64,000 nucleotides of DNA from Algoriphagus aquimarinus (GCF_900112005.1 NZ_FOKK01000020.1:1-64000), one strand, 5' to 3'. Positions 6,575 to 15,149 are shown, counted from the first letter of the stretch. Program-made: numbers and translations. Notes: a model not told the origin generated them from the letters alone.

Positions 6575-8623
6575 TTAGTTAAAATCCGCTTCAGTCAATT
6601 CCGGATTGATTTCAATACTTGTGATTTTAGCCTCTAGAGGCACAGGAATCATAGCTGACTTGATGGTCTGAGTCATTGGTATCAAAACGCCATTTTTCTC
6701 CTGATAATCACTATAAAAGGTATCTCCTGAAACAGGGTTCTCATTTTTAATTTTCAATCCAGACTCTACTGAGTAATAGTTATTCACAGTAGATCCCAAT
6801 GGAGTCGTCACAATTACCTTGTATGCAGGAGTTCCCTCCACATCTTTAATTCCGTCCAACTTCAAAGTATATCCCATAGCTACGAAATGCAATTCAGGCA
6901 AGAAATAGGTTCCTAGCTTTGCCGCATCCACTTGCTCGTCTGTCATAGCCATAGATTGACCTTGCACACTTGCAGTTCCTTTTCCATCCTTCACTACGGA
7001 AGTTTGCATTACATTTCCTCCCACGAGCGTCTTTTGCGCAAATCTCATATTAGCATCATCATGGATCAATTGAATGGTCAACTGTGTCCCCATCACTTCT
7101 GCTACCATTTCTAGTTTCGCAGCTTTGATGGCTTTTGCCTTATCCATTCCACCTATTGCAGCTATATAATTTTCAATCACTTTTTCAGAAGTCATGTCAG
7201 CATCTACAGCCGCCATTTCTTTAGCAGGAAAGCCCATATTATCATACACCGTCACTTCACCAAACTGTGCCAGTTTATCCTTAATCTCTGCGCCATTACC
7301 TACAGCAGTGATATAAAGCTTACTTGGGTCTATCAGATCGACAGCAGTTTTGTTGATATCAGCTACGGTCAAGGCATTCATTTTCTGCAAGTAAGTCTCG
7401 TAGTAATCTTTAGGAAGGTTATAGCGCTCGATATTCAAGGCAAAATTCGCTATCGCTGCCGGGCTTTCTAGAGATCTTCCAAATGAGCCAGCTAGGTTAG
7501 CCTTCGCCTTATCCAATTCTTCCTGAGTTACTCCATCTTTTACCAATCGGTTGATTTCATAGATGAATTCATAGACTGCAGAATCCGTCACCTCTGTACG
7601 AACTGAAGCGCTAGCAGAGAATTGTCCAATAAGTTTGTCTGCAGCGAATGAAGAATAAGCGCCATAAGTGTAGCCTTTGTCCTCACGAAGATTCATGAAA
7701 AGCCTAGAGGAAGATCCTCCACCAAAGATTTGATTCAAAACTCTACTTGCAATGTATTCCTCATCACCAAGAGTCAAATCAATTGGCTGAGCAATATCAA
7801 TCACAGTTTGCACCGATGAACTGCGATCCACCAAGCCTACTACATTTTTGGTCGCTGGAGCCGGAGCCTCATAGGTGAATTTCGGCACATCTCCACTTTT
7901 CCATTTTGAAAAATGCTCCTTCACTACTTTCTCCGCTTCTGCCTTAGTCATATCACCTACAATTGCCAAGTAGGCAATATTCGGTTTAAAGTAAGTTTTA
8001 TAATAAGTTTTCAAATCATCCACACTCACGTTACTCAGTGAAGCTTCAGTGGTTACTTCACCATAAGGATGATCTTTTCCGTACACCATCGCATTGGAAA
8101 GTCTACCCGAGATAGCATTTGGCTCATCCTTGCTAGTAGCCAAAGCCGTCAGCGATTGCTTCTTCAATTTCTCCAATTCTTCTTCAGGAAAAACAGGATT
8201 ATACAACACATCAGCCATCAAGTCAAGAATTTTGCCCTGATGCTTTTTAAGTGATGATGCAGAAACGGAAGTAGCGGAAACACCGAGATTAGCTCCAATG
8301 AAATCAACTTCTTCATCTATCTGATCCTTGGTCCTGCTGGTAGTACCTGCCATCATCATCTGACCTACAAAACCAGTCAAGCCGGCTTTGTCGCCTTCAA
8401 ATAATGGATCTCTTTCGAGTACTAGCGTGAATGAAACTCGAGGGAGTTTATCATTCTCTACTACAAAAACTTTCAGTCCATTGTCTAGGGTAAAAGTCTC
8501 TGCCTCGCCTATTTTAATTACGGGCGCTGGCCCAGCTTTTGGGAATTGACTTCTGTCCACCTGAGCAAAGCTCGCGACAGACACCAAAAGGCTCAATACA
8601 AAGGCTATTGTTATTTTCTTCAT
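6575..8623 (-). CDS. Inactive M16-like subunit fused to a LolA-like domain
   Basis: About 682 residues with a signal peptide (MKKITIAFVLSLLVSVASFA). The first ~470 residues form two M16 half-domains. The place where HXXEH should be reads FVGQMMMAGT, so it cannot bind zinc, while the R/Y motif region (GGGSSSRLFMNLREDKGYTYGAYS) is kept. This is the pattern of the non-catalytic partner in heterodimeric M16 proteases. The last ~200 residues are a LolA-like domain duplicated as the next gene. I took the ATG at 8623; the frame extends to 8650 only through a TTG. It lies 27 bp downstream of the active M16 gene. Confidence 0.88.
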   Translation of the reverse strand: MKKITIAFVLSLLVSVASFAQVDRSQFPKAGPAPVIKIGEAETFTLDNGLKVFVVENDKLPRVSFTLVLERDPLFEGDKAGLTGFVGQMMMAGTTSRTKDQIDEEVDFIGANLGVSATSVSASSLKKHQGKILDLMADVLYNPVFPEEELEKLKKQSLTALATSKDEPNAISGRLSNAMVYGKDHPYGEVTTEASLSNVSVDDLKTYYKTYFKPNIAYLAIVGDMTKAEAEKVVKEHFSKWKSGDVPKFTYEAPAPATKNVVGLVDRSSSVQTVIDIAQPIDLTLGDEEYIASRVLNQIFGGGSSSRLFMNLREDKGYTYGAYSSFAADKLIGQFSASASVRTEVTDSAVYEFIYEINRLVKDGVTQEELDKAKANLAGSFGRSLESPAAIANFALNIERYNLPKDYYETYLQKMNALTVADINKTAVDLIDPSKLYITAVGNGAEIKDKLAQFGEVTVYDNMGFPAKEMAAVDADMTSEKVIENYIAAIGGMDKAKAIKAAKLEMVAEVMGTQLTIQLIHDDANMRFAQKTLVGGNVMQTSVVKDGKGTASVQGQSMAMTDEQVDAAKLGTYFLPELHFVAMGYTLKLDGIKDVEGTPAYKVIVTTPLGSTVNNYYSVESGLKIKNENPVSGDTFYSDYQEKNGVLIPMTQTIKSAMIPVPLEAKITSIEINPELTEADFN

Positions 8624-8650
8624 GTCATTTCGATTGTTAAGGTGAATCAA

Positions 8651-9982
8651 TTACTGAGCTGGTTCAGCTGGCTTTGGCAAATAATACAAAACTACGCGAC
8701 CGTCTAGTGTCAAATATTCTTTGGCGACTCTCTGCAAATCAGCCTTAGTCACCTTACCGTATGCTTCCATCACCTTATTCACGTATTGTGTATCACCATA
8801 AATCACGTGAGCCTCCGCAAGGTTTTCCGCTACTCCTGCCATCGAAGAGTTTCCACTCACGATGTTGTTCTCCATGATATTCTGAAGTTTTTCAAAATCC
8901 TTGTCGGAGATTCCTTGATCCTGCACCTGCTTGATCAGCTTATCTATTTCTGTTTCCAGATCCTTTGGTTCTACCCCCATGTTGGTAATTCCATACATGA
9001 TAAAAATGCCACCGTCTTCCAAATCCAATGGAATCGCAGCCAATGCTAGCGCTTTTTGTTGCTTATCTACCAACTCTTTGGTCATCAAGGAAGAATTCCC
9101 TCCAGTCAGGTAAGTAGAAAGCATAGACATCGCATAAGAATCCTTATCCGTTTTTGGAGGAAGATTGTATGCCTGAATCACCGCAGGAATCTGAATATTG
9201 TCATAAATAATATCTCTGATCTCTGCAGTTTTCTTTGGTTCCTTTACATCTGGTCTGTAAATAGCTTTCGTCCCCTTAGGGATTTCAGAGAAGTATTTTT
9301 TCACCCACTCCTCCGTCGTCTTGTAGTCTATATCTCCAGCGATGGTCAAAGTCGCATTGTTTGGCACATAGAAATCCTTGTAAAACTGCTGGAATTCTTC
9401 GATAGAAGCAGCATTCAAATCATCCAGTGAACCAATTGGTGCCCAACGATAAGGATGCTCGGTATAAGATCTTTTCAGAGTTTCGATTAGAATACTTCCG
9501 TAAGGTCTATTATCATAGCTCTGACGCTTTTCTTCTTTTACAACTTCCCGTTGCGTTTCCACTCCTGTCATATCCACCTTAGAGTGAAGCATACGCTCAC
9601 TTTCCATATACAGTGCCAGTTCCAATTCATTGGAAGGCAATGACTCATAGTAGTAAGTAATGTCATTTGACGTGTAGGCATTCAATGTACCACCGTGTGC
9701 TTGGATGATATTCATGTATTCTCCACGGTCGATATTCTCAGTTCCTTCAAACATCAGGTGCTCAAAAAAGTGTGCAAAACCAGTTCTGTCTGGCTGCTCA
9801 TTCTTTGACCCTACATGGTAAAGAACTGATGTCACCACAATTGGCGTGGTATTGTCTTGGTGCATGATCACATGCAGCCCATTGTCCAAGTCAAATTCCT
9901 TGAACTCAATTTTGGTTTGTGAAAAAGCCGGGACACTTAGCATCCCTGCTACTAACCCCAAAGCAGTAAGTTTTCTCATCAT
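8651..9982 (-). CDS. M16 family zinc peptidase, catalytic subunit
   Basis: Exported pitrilysin/insulinase-family peptidase of about 443 residues. The inverted zinc motif HXXEH is HFFEH in GFAHFFEHLMFEGT (about residue 71-75), and the third ligand Glu lies in TQREVVKEEKRQSYDNRP. The signal peptide is MMRKLTALGLVAGMLSVPAFS. I took the ATG at 9982; another in-frame ATG lies at 10009 and cannot be excluded. With the inactive M16-like protein downstream it probably forms an alpha/beta M16B heterodimer in the periplasm. A TAGATTTG -7 box lies at 10028-10021. Confidence 0.93.
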   Translation of the reverse strand: MMRKLTALGLVAGMLSVPAFSQTKIEFKEFDLDNGLHVIMHQDNTTPIVVTSVLYHVGSKNEQPDRTGFAHFFEHLMFEGTENIDRGEYMNIIQAHGGTLNAYTSNDITYYYESLPSNELELALYMESERMLHSKVDMTGVETQREVVKEEKRQSYDNRPYGSILIETLKRSYTEHPYRWAPIGSLDDLNAASIEEFQQFYKDFYVPNNATLTIAGDIDYKTTEEWVKKYFSEIPKGTKAIYRPDVKEPKKTAEIRDIIYDNIQIPAVIQAYNLPPKTDKDSYAMSMLSTYLTGGNSSLMTKELVDKQQKALALAAIPLDLEDGGIFIMYGITNMGVEPKDLETEIDKLIKQVQDQGISDKDFEKLQNIMENNIVSGNSSMAGVAENLAEAHVIYGDTQYVNKVMEAYGKVTKADLQRVAKEYLTLDGRVVLYYLPKPAEPAQ

Positions 9983-10142
9983 AGTATATTGGATTTTATT
10001 CTTATTCATTATTCTGGAAGCAAATCTATCAGTGCAGTCTTTTCAAAAGCCTAATCCGACGCTGATAAAACCATTCATCACAATTTTACCCTAAAAAAAT
10101 ACTATTAATTGTAATCTAAAAATTTAGGATAAAATATTAATA

Positions 10143-10185
10143 AAAAATAAGGCTCTGAAAAATCAATTCCCAGAGCCTTATTTTT
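10143..10185 (-). terminator. Bidirectional-looking terminator after the adenosine kinase gene
   Basis: Arms AAAAATAAGGCTCTG (10143-10157) and CAGAGCCTTATTTTT (10171-10185) pair perfectly over 15 bp. The A/T ends give U-runs on both strands. It overlaps the stop codon of the kinase gene. Confidence 0.75.
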
Positions 10186-11179
10186 ATGGATTTAGCTTTG
10201 CTAAAATCTCCTTCGCTTCATGTCCTTGTAGTCTTGGCCCAAATTGACTTACGATCTTCGAACTTGCCATCGATGCAAGTTTACCACTCGAAGCATAACT
10301 ATGATCATTGGTAATGCCATACATAAATGCTCCAGCAAACATATCCCCTGCTCCGTTGGAATCAATAGCTGCGGTAGCATATGGCTCGATATCGATAAAT
10401 GTATCTCCATCGTAAATCATCGCACCATTTTTACCCTGCGTGATTACAAAGTGCTTAGCTACCTTTTTCAACTCCTCACGAGCCTCTAGTAAATTGTCTT
10501 TGCCAGTGAAAATCATCGCTTCTTCCTCATTTGCAAAAAGCAAATCCACACTCGCTCCGATCACCTCAGTCATCGGGTCTTTGAAATACTTCACCATCGC
10601 TGGATCAGAGAATGTCAAGGCCACTTTCACACCATTTTCTTCAGCAGTTTTCTTTGCATGAATCATCGCTTGCTTACCATTCTCAGAAGTAATCAAATAG
10701 CCTTCTATGTATAAATACTGCGAATCTTTGATCGCTACTTCATCTACATCTGCCCTGGAATAGGTCTCAGTGATTCCCAAAAATGTATTCATCGTACGCT
10801 CAGCATCTTCAGTCACCATCACTAGGCATTTCCCTGTGATTCCTTCAGCCAAATTGCTTTCGTTGAGATTGTGAGAAACTCCAGCATCCTTCATGTCATT
10901 CATGTAGAAATGACCTAGCTCATCATTTGCAACCTTGCAGGAATAGTAGGATTTGCCTCCAAACTGAGCAAGTGCTATCACTGTATTCCCAGCTGATCCT
11001 CCACATTGTTTCTTAGCCTGCTCGGTATTGATCACTTGCATCAATGCATTTTGGCGATCCTCATCTACCAAAGTCATCAAACCTTTCTCAACTCCATTGT
11101 CTGTAAAAAACTGATCTTTTACTTTGAACTCTATATCTACTAAGGCATTTCCTATGCCGGTTACGTCGTATTTTTTCAT
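10184..11179 (-). CDS. Adenosine kinase (PfkB family)
   Basis: A 331-residue ribokinase-fold sugar/nucleoside kinase, of the type annotated as adenosine kinase in Bacteroidota (adenosine + ATP to AMP + ADP, purine salvage). It shows PfkB signature 1 as CGGSAGNTVIALAQFGG near residue 60, and signature 2 as DSNGAGDMFAGAF near residue 281 with the catalytic Asp in GAGD. Length is normal. Substrate is inferred from the N-terminal GIGNALVDIEF pattern; another nucleoside or sugar is possible. Stand-alone gene, cytoplasmic. Confidence 0.85.
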   Translation of the reverse strand: MKKYDVTGIGNALVDIEFKVKDQFFTDNGVEKGLMTLVDEDRQNALMQVINTEQAKKQCGGSAGNTVIALAQFGGKSYYSCKVANDELGHFYMNDMKDAGVSHNLNESNLAEGITGKCLVMVTEDAERTMNTFLGITETYSRADVDEVAIKDSQYLYIEGYLITSENGKQAMIHAKKTAEENGVKVALTFSDPAMVKYFKDPMTEVIGASVDLLFANEEEAMIFTGKDNLLEAREELKKVAKHFVITQGKNGAMIYDGDTFIDIEPYATAAIDSNGAGDMFAGAFMYGITNDHSYASSGKLASMASSKIVSQFGPRLQGHEAKEILAKLNP

Positions 11180-11189
11180 TTTTTATTCT

Positions 11190-11391
11190 GTATTCTGTAT
11201 TGGAAAATTGAAATATTTTAAAATTGGAAGATTGGGCTCAGAAGTTAGCGATACTTCATTATTCGAAATTCAGTGTTCTTCATTCGATGTTACTTTTGAA
11301 AGATTAGGCATAAAGAGACTTCAAAGGTTAATTAGGAGAATATCTCAATAGCATAAAAAGACCTCGCAAATCGTAATTCAGATATCGTAAA
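11190..11391. repeat. Intergenic low-complexity repeats
   Basis: No gene is seen here. The stretch holds tracts of kinds that recur between Bacteroidota genes: TTGGAAAATTGAAA-like tandem words near 11197-11237 (again at 15046-15080), a CATTCGATGTT/AATTCAGTGTTC block near 11260-11292, and CGCAAATCGTAATTCAGAT near 11366-11390. Confidence 0.45.
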
Positions 11392-12555
11392 TCAATCGAA
11401 TATGCGGTGTCTCTCAAAAGGTTTCTCTCGATCAAATAAAAACCGATAGGTATGATGCGTCTTGTAAATATCTGCCAAAAGCTGCTCACACACACGCATC
11501 ATTTTCGGATTAAAATCTCCAATCCAATTCATCTCGATGGTCTTGTACTGGAAATCAGATTTACCACTCATCTTGTCGTAAGTAATAATCATCGCACTCT
11601 CCACCCCTTTTCCCTGATGCTCCGGCACTACTCCAAACACCAAACCGAGCATTTTGTTAGGCGGTGAAAAGGTTTTGTACCAAAGGAATTTGAGTTTACC
11701 TATCAGATCCATCTTTCCATTCACATGTTTGAAGATCTGGTTGATTTCTGGAATCTGAATAAAGAATGAAACGGGCTCGCCTTTATAAAAGCCAAAGTAA
11801 ATCAGCTTTTCGTCGATGATCGGTTTCATCTTGGCAAACATCATCTGTGCTTCTTTCAGCGCAAGTGATTTCCCCATATGTCGCGCCCAAGCCTTATTAT
11901 ATACGGTCATGAAATATTCTGGAGCTTTTTCCTTCAGCTCTTTGCCTTTCAGGTAGTGAAATTCATAATCCGGATTATCTGTAACCACCTTGGCTCTGGC
12001 TATCATTTTCGCATCAAAGCCTAAACCTTGCACATTTCTAGCGTAGGTGAATTGCTTGAAGTAAATCTGAAAGCCGTATTCTTCGAAGAACTTTTGATAA
12101 TAACCGAAGTTCCACGGCATATTGTAGTTCGGCTCAGTGAATCCATCCACGAGCAATCCCCACCATTTGTCACGTTCACCAAAGTTGATTGGACCATCCA
12201 TGGCTTCCATTCCTTCACTTTCAAGCCAGGATTTCGCCGTATCAAAAAGTAGAAAAGCTGCTGTCTGATCGTTGATACACTCAAAGAAGCCCAATCCTCC
12301 AGTTGGTTGCTTTTCTTTCATCTTTGGATTGATGAAAGCTGCTACACGTCCGATTGTTTCTCCTTTATCATTTTGCAAAAGCCAGCGCTTGGACTTTGCC
12401 CCATTCCGAAAAAGCTTGTTTGTTTCCTTGTGAAAAAGCCCCTCGATATCAGCATCAAGAGGCCGAATCCAATTCTTTTCATTTTTATACAACCTGACAG
12501 CCATCTCGATAAACTCTTTCTGATGGGCAGCTGTGGTAACTTCGATCAACTTCAT
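11392..12555 (-). CDS. GNAT-family N-acetyltransferase-like protein
   Basis: A 387-residue protein whose C-terminal half carries the acetyl-CoA-binding motif A of GNAT proteins (FGVVPEHQGKGVESAMI, near residue 300). The N-terminal half is another GNAT-like lobe with KNEKNWIRPLDADIEGLF, typical of a large uncharacterised Bacteroidota group. Many aromatic residues and a deep cleft are expected, but the substrate is unknown. No signal peptide. Stand-alone gene with REP hairpins directly upstream at 12633-12701. Confidence 0.75.
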   Translation of the reverse strand: MKLIEVTTAAHQKEFIEMAVRLYKNEKNWIRPLDADIEGLFHKETNKLFRNGAKSKRWLLQNDKGETIGRVAAFINPKMKEKQPTGGLGFFECINDQTAAFLLFDTAKSWLESEGMEAMDGPINFGERDKWWGLLVDGFTEPNYNMPWNFGYYQKFFEEYGFQIYFKQFTYARNVQGLGFDAKMIARAKVVTDNPDYEFHYLKGKELKEKAPEYFMTVYNKAWARHMGKSLALKEAQMMFAKMKPIIDEKLIYFGFYKGEPVSFFIQIPEINQIFKHVNGKMDLIGKLKFLWYKTFSPPNKMLGLVFGVVPEHQGKGVESAMIITYDKMSGKSDFQYKTIEMNWIGDFNPKMMRVCEQLLADIYKTHHTYRFLFDREKPFERHRIFD

Positions 12556-12632
12556 TCGGGTGATTTTAGAATGCTAAATTAGGTAGATCAGGTGAAAGGG
12601 CAAAAATCAATTGCTGTGCTGCCTAAGTTGTG

Positions 12633-12650
12633 CTGCTTCTCCAGAAGCAG
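12633..12650 (+). repeat. REP hairpin, solo copy
   Basis: CTGCTTCTCCAGAAGCAG: an 8-bp stem (CTGCTTCT/AGAAGCAG) around CC, preceded by GTTGTG and followed by TAC. It is identical over stem and flanks with the copy at 12967-12984. Member of the REP family tied to the RAYT gene at 12996-13541. Confidence 0.8.
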
Positions 12651-12683
12651 TACAAACTATGAAATGGGAAAAGATAAGTTTTC

Positions 12684-12701
12684 CTGCTTCACCAGAAGCT
12701 G
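12684..12701 (+). repeat. REP hairpin, decayed copy
   Basis: CTGCTTCACCAGAAGCTG differs from the REP consensus at two positions, both in the stem. It lies 33 bp from the solo copy in the same orientation and looks like an eroded relative. Confidence 0.6.
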
Positions 12702-12713
12702 AACTAAAGAAAC

Positions 12714-12908
12714 CTAAAACCAAATCCAAATGATCAATTCTCTCACTACCGTAATGCCACCTAATGTCAATAAGCAGTAGATAAAAATATTTCTCTTGAA
12801 TTTGTATTCGTAATTGAATTTGTGAAAGCCCACTTTATCAGGTAGAATAACCTTACGGTATAAATAAACACCCAATCCAAATAGGATTAAACCGACTAAA
12901 ATCAACAT
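12714..12908 (-). CDS. Small two-helix membrane protein
   Basis: A 64-residue protein with a hydrophobic helix at about residues 2-18, a basic middle (KFNYEYKFKRN) and a second helix at about 45-63. No family recognised. The ATG and stop are well placed between REP copies, and amino-acid content is that of an inner-membrane protein, so it is likely real but not certain. Confidence 0.55.
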   Translation of the reverse strand: MLILVGLILFGLGVYLYRKVILPDKVGFHKFNYEYKFKRNIFIYCLLTLGGITVVRELIIWIWF

Positions 12909-12926
12909 AATTTAATGTTTTTAAAT

Positions 12927-12984
12927 GTTGCTTGTGGAAAAGCAGCATAACCTGCGATTTGTTGTGCTGCTTCTCCAGAAGCAG
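12927..12984 (+). repeat. Inverted REP pair, left of the RAYT gene
   Basis: Two head-to-head hairpins. The left arm (12928-12945, TTGCTTGTGGAAAAGCAG) is a mutated reverse copy; the right arm (12967-12984) is a perfect CTGCTTCTCCAGAAGCAG. Between them lies CATAACCTGCGATTTGTTGTG, whose ends give GTTAT and GTTGT read toward each hairpin. Same layout and orientation as the pair at 13608-13662. Confidence 0.75.
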
Positions 12985-12995
12985 TACTCTAAGAA

Positions 12996-13541
12996 CTAGT
13001 ACAATTCTACTTTTACCAAACCTTTTCTACCAGCATAATCTCTCGCGGAGCTGAACAAATATTCCTCTGGTTCATCTACAATCATAGCTTCAACCGGATT
13101 TTGATGAATGTAATGCAGTTTCTGTTCCAAAAAATGATTTGATTCTATTGCTACTGCATGCAATCCATCAACCCAAAACTTATAATTAGTTATTCGATTT
13201 TGATTCGCGCCCTTTTCCTTAAAAGTTTTCAAAATCCATGCTGCTCTGGATTCAATTGATTCTCTTTCCATACTGGCTAAAATCTTTCTAGCAGTGAATT
13301 TTTTAAAATCTTGAATAATATCACTTAATCTAAAAGCCTCTTTTTATCTACACAACAAATGGAGGTGATTGCTCATTAAGCACCAAGCAAAAATCTCTAA
13401 TCCCTTTCTCTCAACGCAGAAATTTAGGCTATCAACAACTTCTAGCTTGTATTCTTTCCTTGTAAAAACATCTATCCAGTCGACAATCGTTAATGTCAAA
13501 AAATAAACTGCATGCTGATCAGAAACTTGAAATGGCCTCAT
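12996..13541 (-). pseudogene. REP-associated tyrosine transposase (RAYT) with an internal stop
   Basis: Y1/HUH single-strand transposase of the TnpA_REP class, about 181 codons, normal for the family. Residues 1-65 end with the HUH motif NHLHLL (His59, His61) followed by a TAA at 13344-13346. Reading on in the same frame gives LSDIIQDFKKFTARKIL and then the C-terminal YIHQNPVEAMIVDEPEEY with the expected catalytic Tyr and the SSARDYAG end. So a single nonsense codon, not a frameshift, splits it. Both catalytic motifs are intact apart from that. Its own REP pairs lie immediately on both sides. Confidence 0.85.
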
Positions 13542-13570
13542 AAAAATCAGTTTTAAAAGTTACTTAAATG

Positions 13571-13585
13571 CTGCTTCGAAAGCTG
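13571..13585 (+). repeat. Possible remnant of a REP hairpin
   Basis: CTGCTTCGAAAGCTG, preceded by ATG, keeps both stem arms in part but lacks the central bases. It lies 23 bp left of an intact copy. Weak on its own. Confidence 0.35.
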
Positions 13586-13607
13586 GAATATAAAAATAAA
13601 GAAAATG

Positions 13608-13662
13608 CTGCTTCTGGAGAAGCAGCATAACTAGCATTGTTGTCCTGCTTCTCCAGAAGCAG
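13608..13662 (+). repeat. Inverted REP pair, right of the RAYT gene
   Basis: Left hairpin CTGCTTCTGGAGAAGCAG (13608-13625) is the exact reverse complement of the right hairpin CTGCTTCTCCAGAAGCAG (13645-13662). The 19-nt spacer starts CATAAC and ends GTTGTC, as in the left pair. The right hairpin extends to a 10-bp stem with flanking TC/GA. This pair may also act as a terminator for rimO, which ends 14 bp away. Confidence 0.85.
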
Positions 13663-13675
13663 GACTTATTTCATC

Positions 13676-14989
13676 CTACTCCTCTACCGTCGCATACAGA
13701 TCAAACTCTGTTGCATCAGTTACTTTCACATTAACAAAGTCTCCAACTCGGCAATAATGCTTGGAAGCATCGATCAGTACTTCATTATCCACTTCCACAG
13801 AATCGTATTCGGTACGACCTACGAAGTGTCCACCTTCTTTTTTGTCGATTAGCACTTTGAAAGTTTTACCGATTTTCTCCTGGTTCAGATCGTAAGAAAT
13901 CTGCTCCTGAATCTCCATCAGATGGTTTGCACGCTCCTGCTTCACTTCCTGAGGAATAACATCTTCCATCGTATAAGCATGCGTACTCTCTTCGTGAGAA
14001 TAAGTAAACACTCCTAGGCGCTCAAATTTCATTCGCTCCACGAAGTCTACCATTTCCTGATATTCTTTCTCGCCTTCACCTGGATGACCAGCGATCAGCG
14101 TCGTACGGATAGCGATATCTGGCAAAACATCACGTATGCTATGGATTAAATTCTCTTGCTTTTCACGAGTAGTACCACGACGCATCGCTGTCAATACATC
14201 CGTAGAACCGTGTTGCAAAGGAATATCCAGGTAATTACAGATATTATCACGCTCTTTCATCACCTCAATGACTTCCATAGGGAAACCAGTTGGATAGGCA
14301 TAATGCAAGCGAATCCAGTCGATTCCCTCTACATCAGAAAGTCTACGCATCAACTCAGCTAGGTTACGCTTCTTGTAAATATCAAGTCCGTAATAAGTAG
14401 AATCCTGAGCGATCAAAAGCAACTCTTTCGTTCCGCCAGCTGCTTTATGCTGAGCTTCTTTCACCAATTCCTCAATTGGTCTGGAGATATGTCCTCCACG
14501 CATAATAGGAATCGCGCAAAAAGAACAAGGTCTGTCACAACCTTCGGAAATCTTCATATAAGCATAGTGAGAAGAGTGAGTCAATAGTCTCTCTCCAACC
14601 AACTCATGCTTATAATCTGCTTTGAATTTCTTCAAAATAGCTGGCAAATCCCTGGTACCAAAAAATGCATCGACCTGAGGAATTTCCTTCTCCAGATCAT
14701 CTTTGTAGCGCTGCGAAAGACATCCCGTCACATAGACTTTGTCCACCAAACCTTGCTCTTTGGCCTCCACATACTGCAGAATAGTGTCAATAGACTCCTG
14801 CTTTGCATTGTCGATAAACCCACAAGTATTGATAATGATGATGTTATTGTCATCCGTACCAGACTCATGGCTGGCGTTGATGCCGTTACCTCGAAGCTGG
14901 GTAAGTAACACTTCCGAATCAACAAGATTCTTGGAGCAACCCATGGTTACAATATTGACTTTGTCTTTTTTTAACGTTCTCGCTTTCAC
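13676..14989 (-). CDS. rimO: Ribosomal protein S12 methylthiotransferase RimO
   Basis: Radical-SAM enzyme that methylthiolates the conserved Asp of ribosomal protein S12. About 437 residues: N-terminal MTTase domain with cysteines in VTMGCSKNLVDSE, NTCGFID and VTGCLSQRY; the radical-SAM cluster motif CxxxCxxC as CDRPCSFCAIP; a C-terminal TRAM domain. The MRGGHISR and LLIAQDSTYYG stretches distinguish RimO from MiaB. I chose the GTG at 14989 (giving MKARTLKKDK) because the longer frame starts at a TTG upstream and would overlap a -7 box at 15013-15020. Confidence 0.93.
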   Translation of the reverse strand: MKARTLKKDKVNIVTMGCSKNLVDSEVLLTQLRGNGINASHESGTDDNNIIIINTCGFIDNAKQESIDTILQYVEAKEQGLVDKVYVTGCLSQRYKDDLEKEIPQVDAFFGTRDLPAILKKFKADYKHELVGERLLTHSSHYAYMKISEGCDRPCSFCAIPIMRGGHISRPIEELVKEAQHKAAGGTKELLLIAQDSTYYGLDIYKKRNLAELMRRLSDVEGIDWIRLHYAYPTGFPMEVIEVMKERDNICNYLDIPLQHGSTDVLTAMRRGTTREKQENLIHSIRDVLPDIAIRTTLIAGHPGEGEKEYQEMVDFVERMKFERLGVFTYSHEESTHAYTMEDVIPQEVKQERANHLMEIQEQISYDLNQEKIGKTFKVLIDKKEGGHFVGRTEYDSVEVDNEVLIDASKHYCRVGDFVNVKVTDATEFDLYATVEE

Positions 14990-15012
14990 AGTTTTCCTAC
15001 ATTTTGAGGCTG

Positions 15013-15020
15013 CAAAGGTA
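15013..15020 (-). promoter_or_regulatory. -7 box of the rimO promoter
   Basis: TACCTTTG on the minus strand, followed by CAGCC as in other Bacteroidota promoters. A start near 15006 leaves a leader of under 20 nt before the GTG at 14989. No good TTTG is seen at the -33 position. Confidence 0.5.
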
Positions 15021-15149
15021 GACAAAAAAGTGCGAAGCGAAATTTTGAATTGGAAAATTGGAAAATTAAAAGATTGAAAAATTCTTACCTATCGAAATCG
15101 GGAGGTAAGAAGCGATTGCTCTTGAATACTAAAAGCGTTGATTTTTATC

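Noticed and set aside
6575..8650. M16-like gene as a pseudogene because HXXEH is lost
   Set aside because: The frame is full length, the R/Y region is kept and it pairs with an active M16 gene, as in known heterodimers.
12633..13662. Spaced palindromes as a CRISPR array
   Set aside because: Copies alternate in orientation, have irregular spacing, contain a transposase gene between them, and no cas gene is near. REP elements explain them better.
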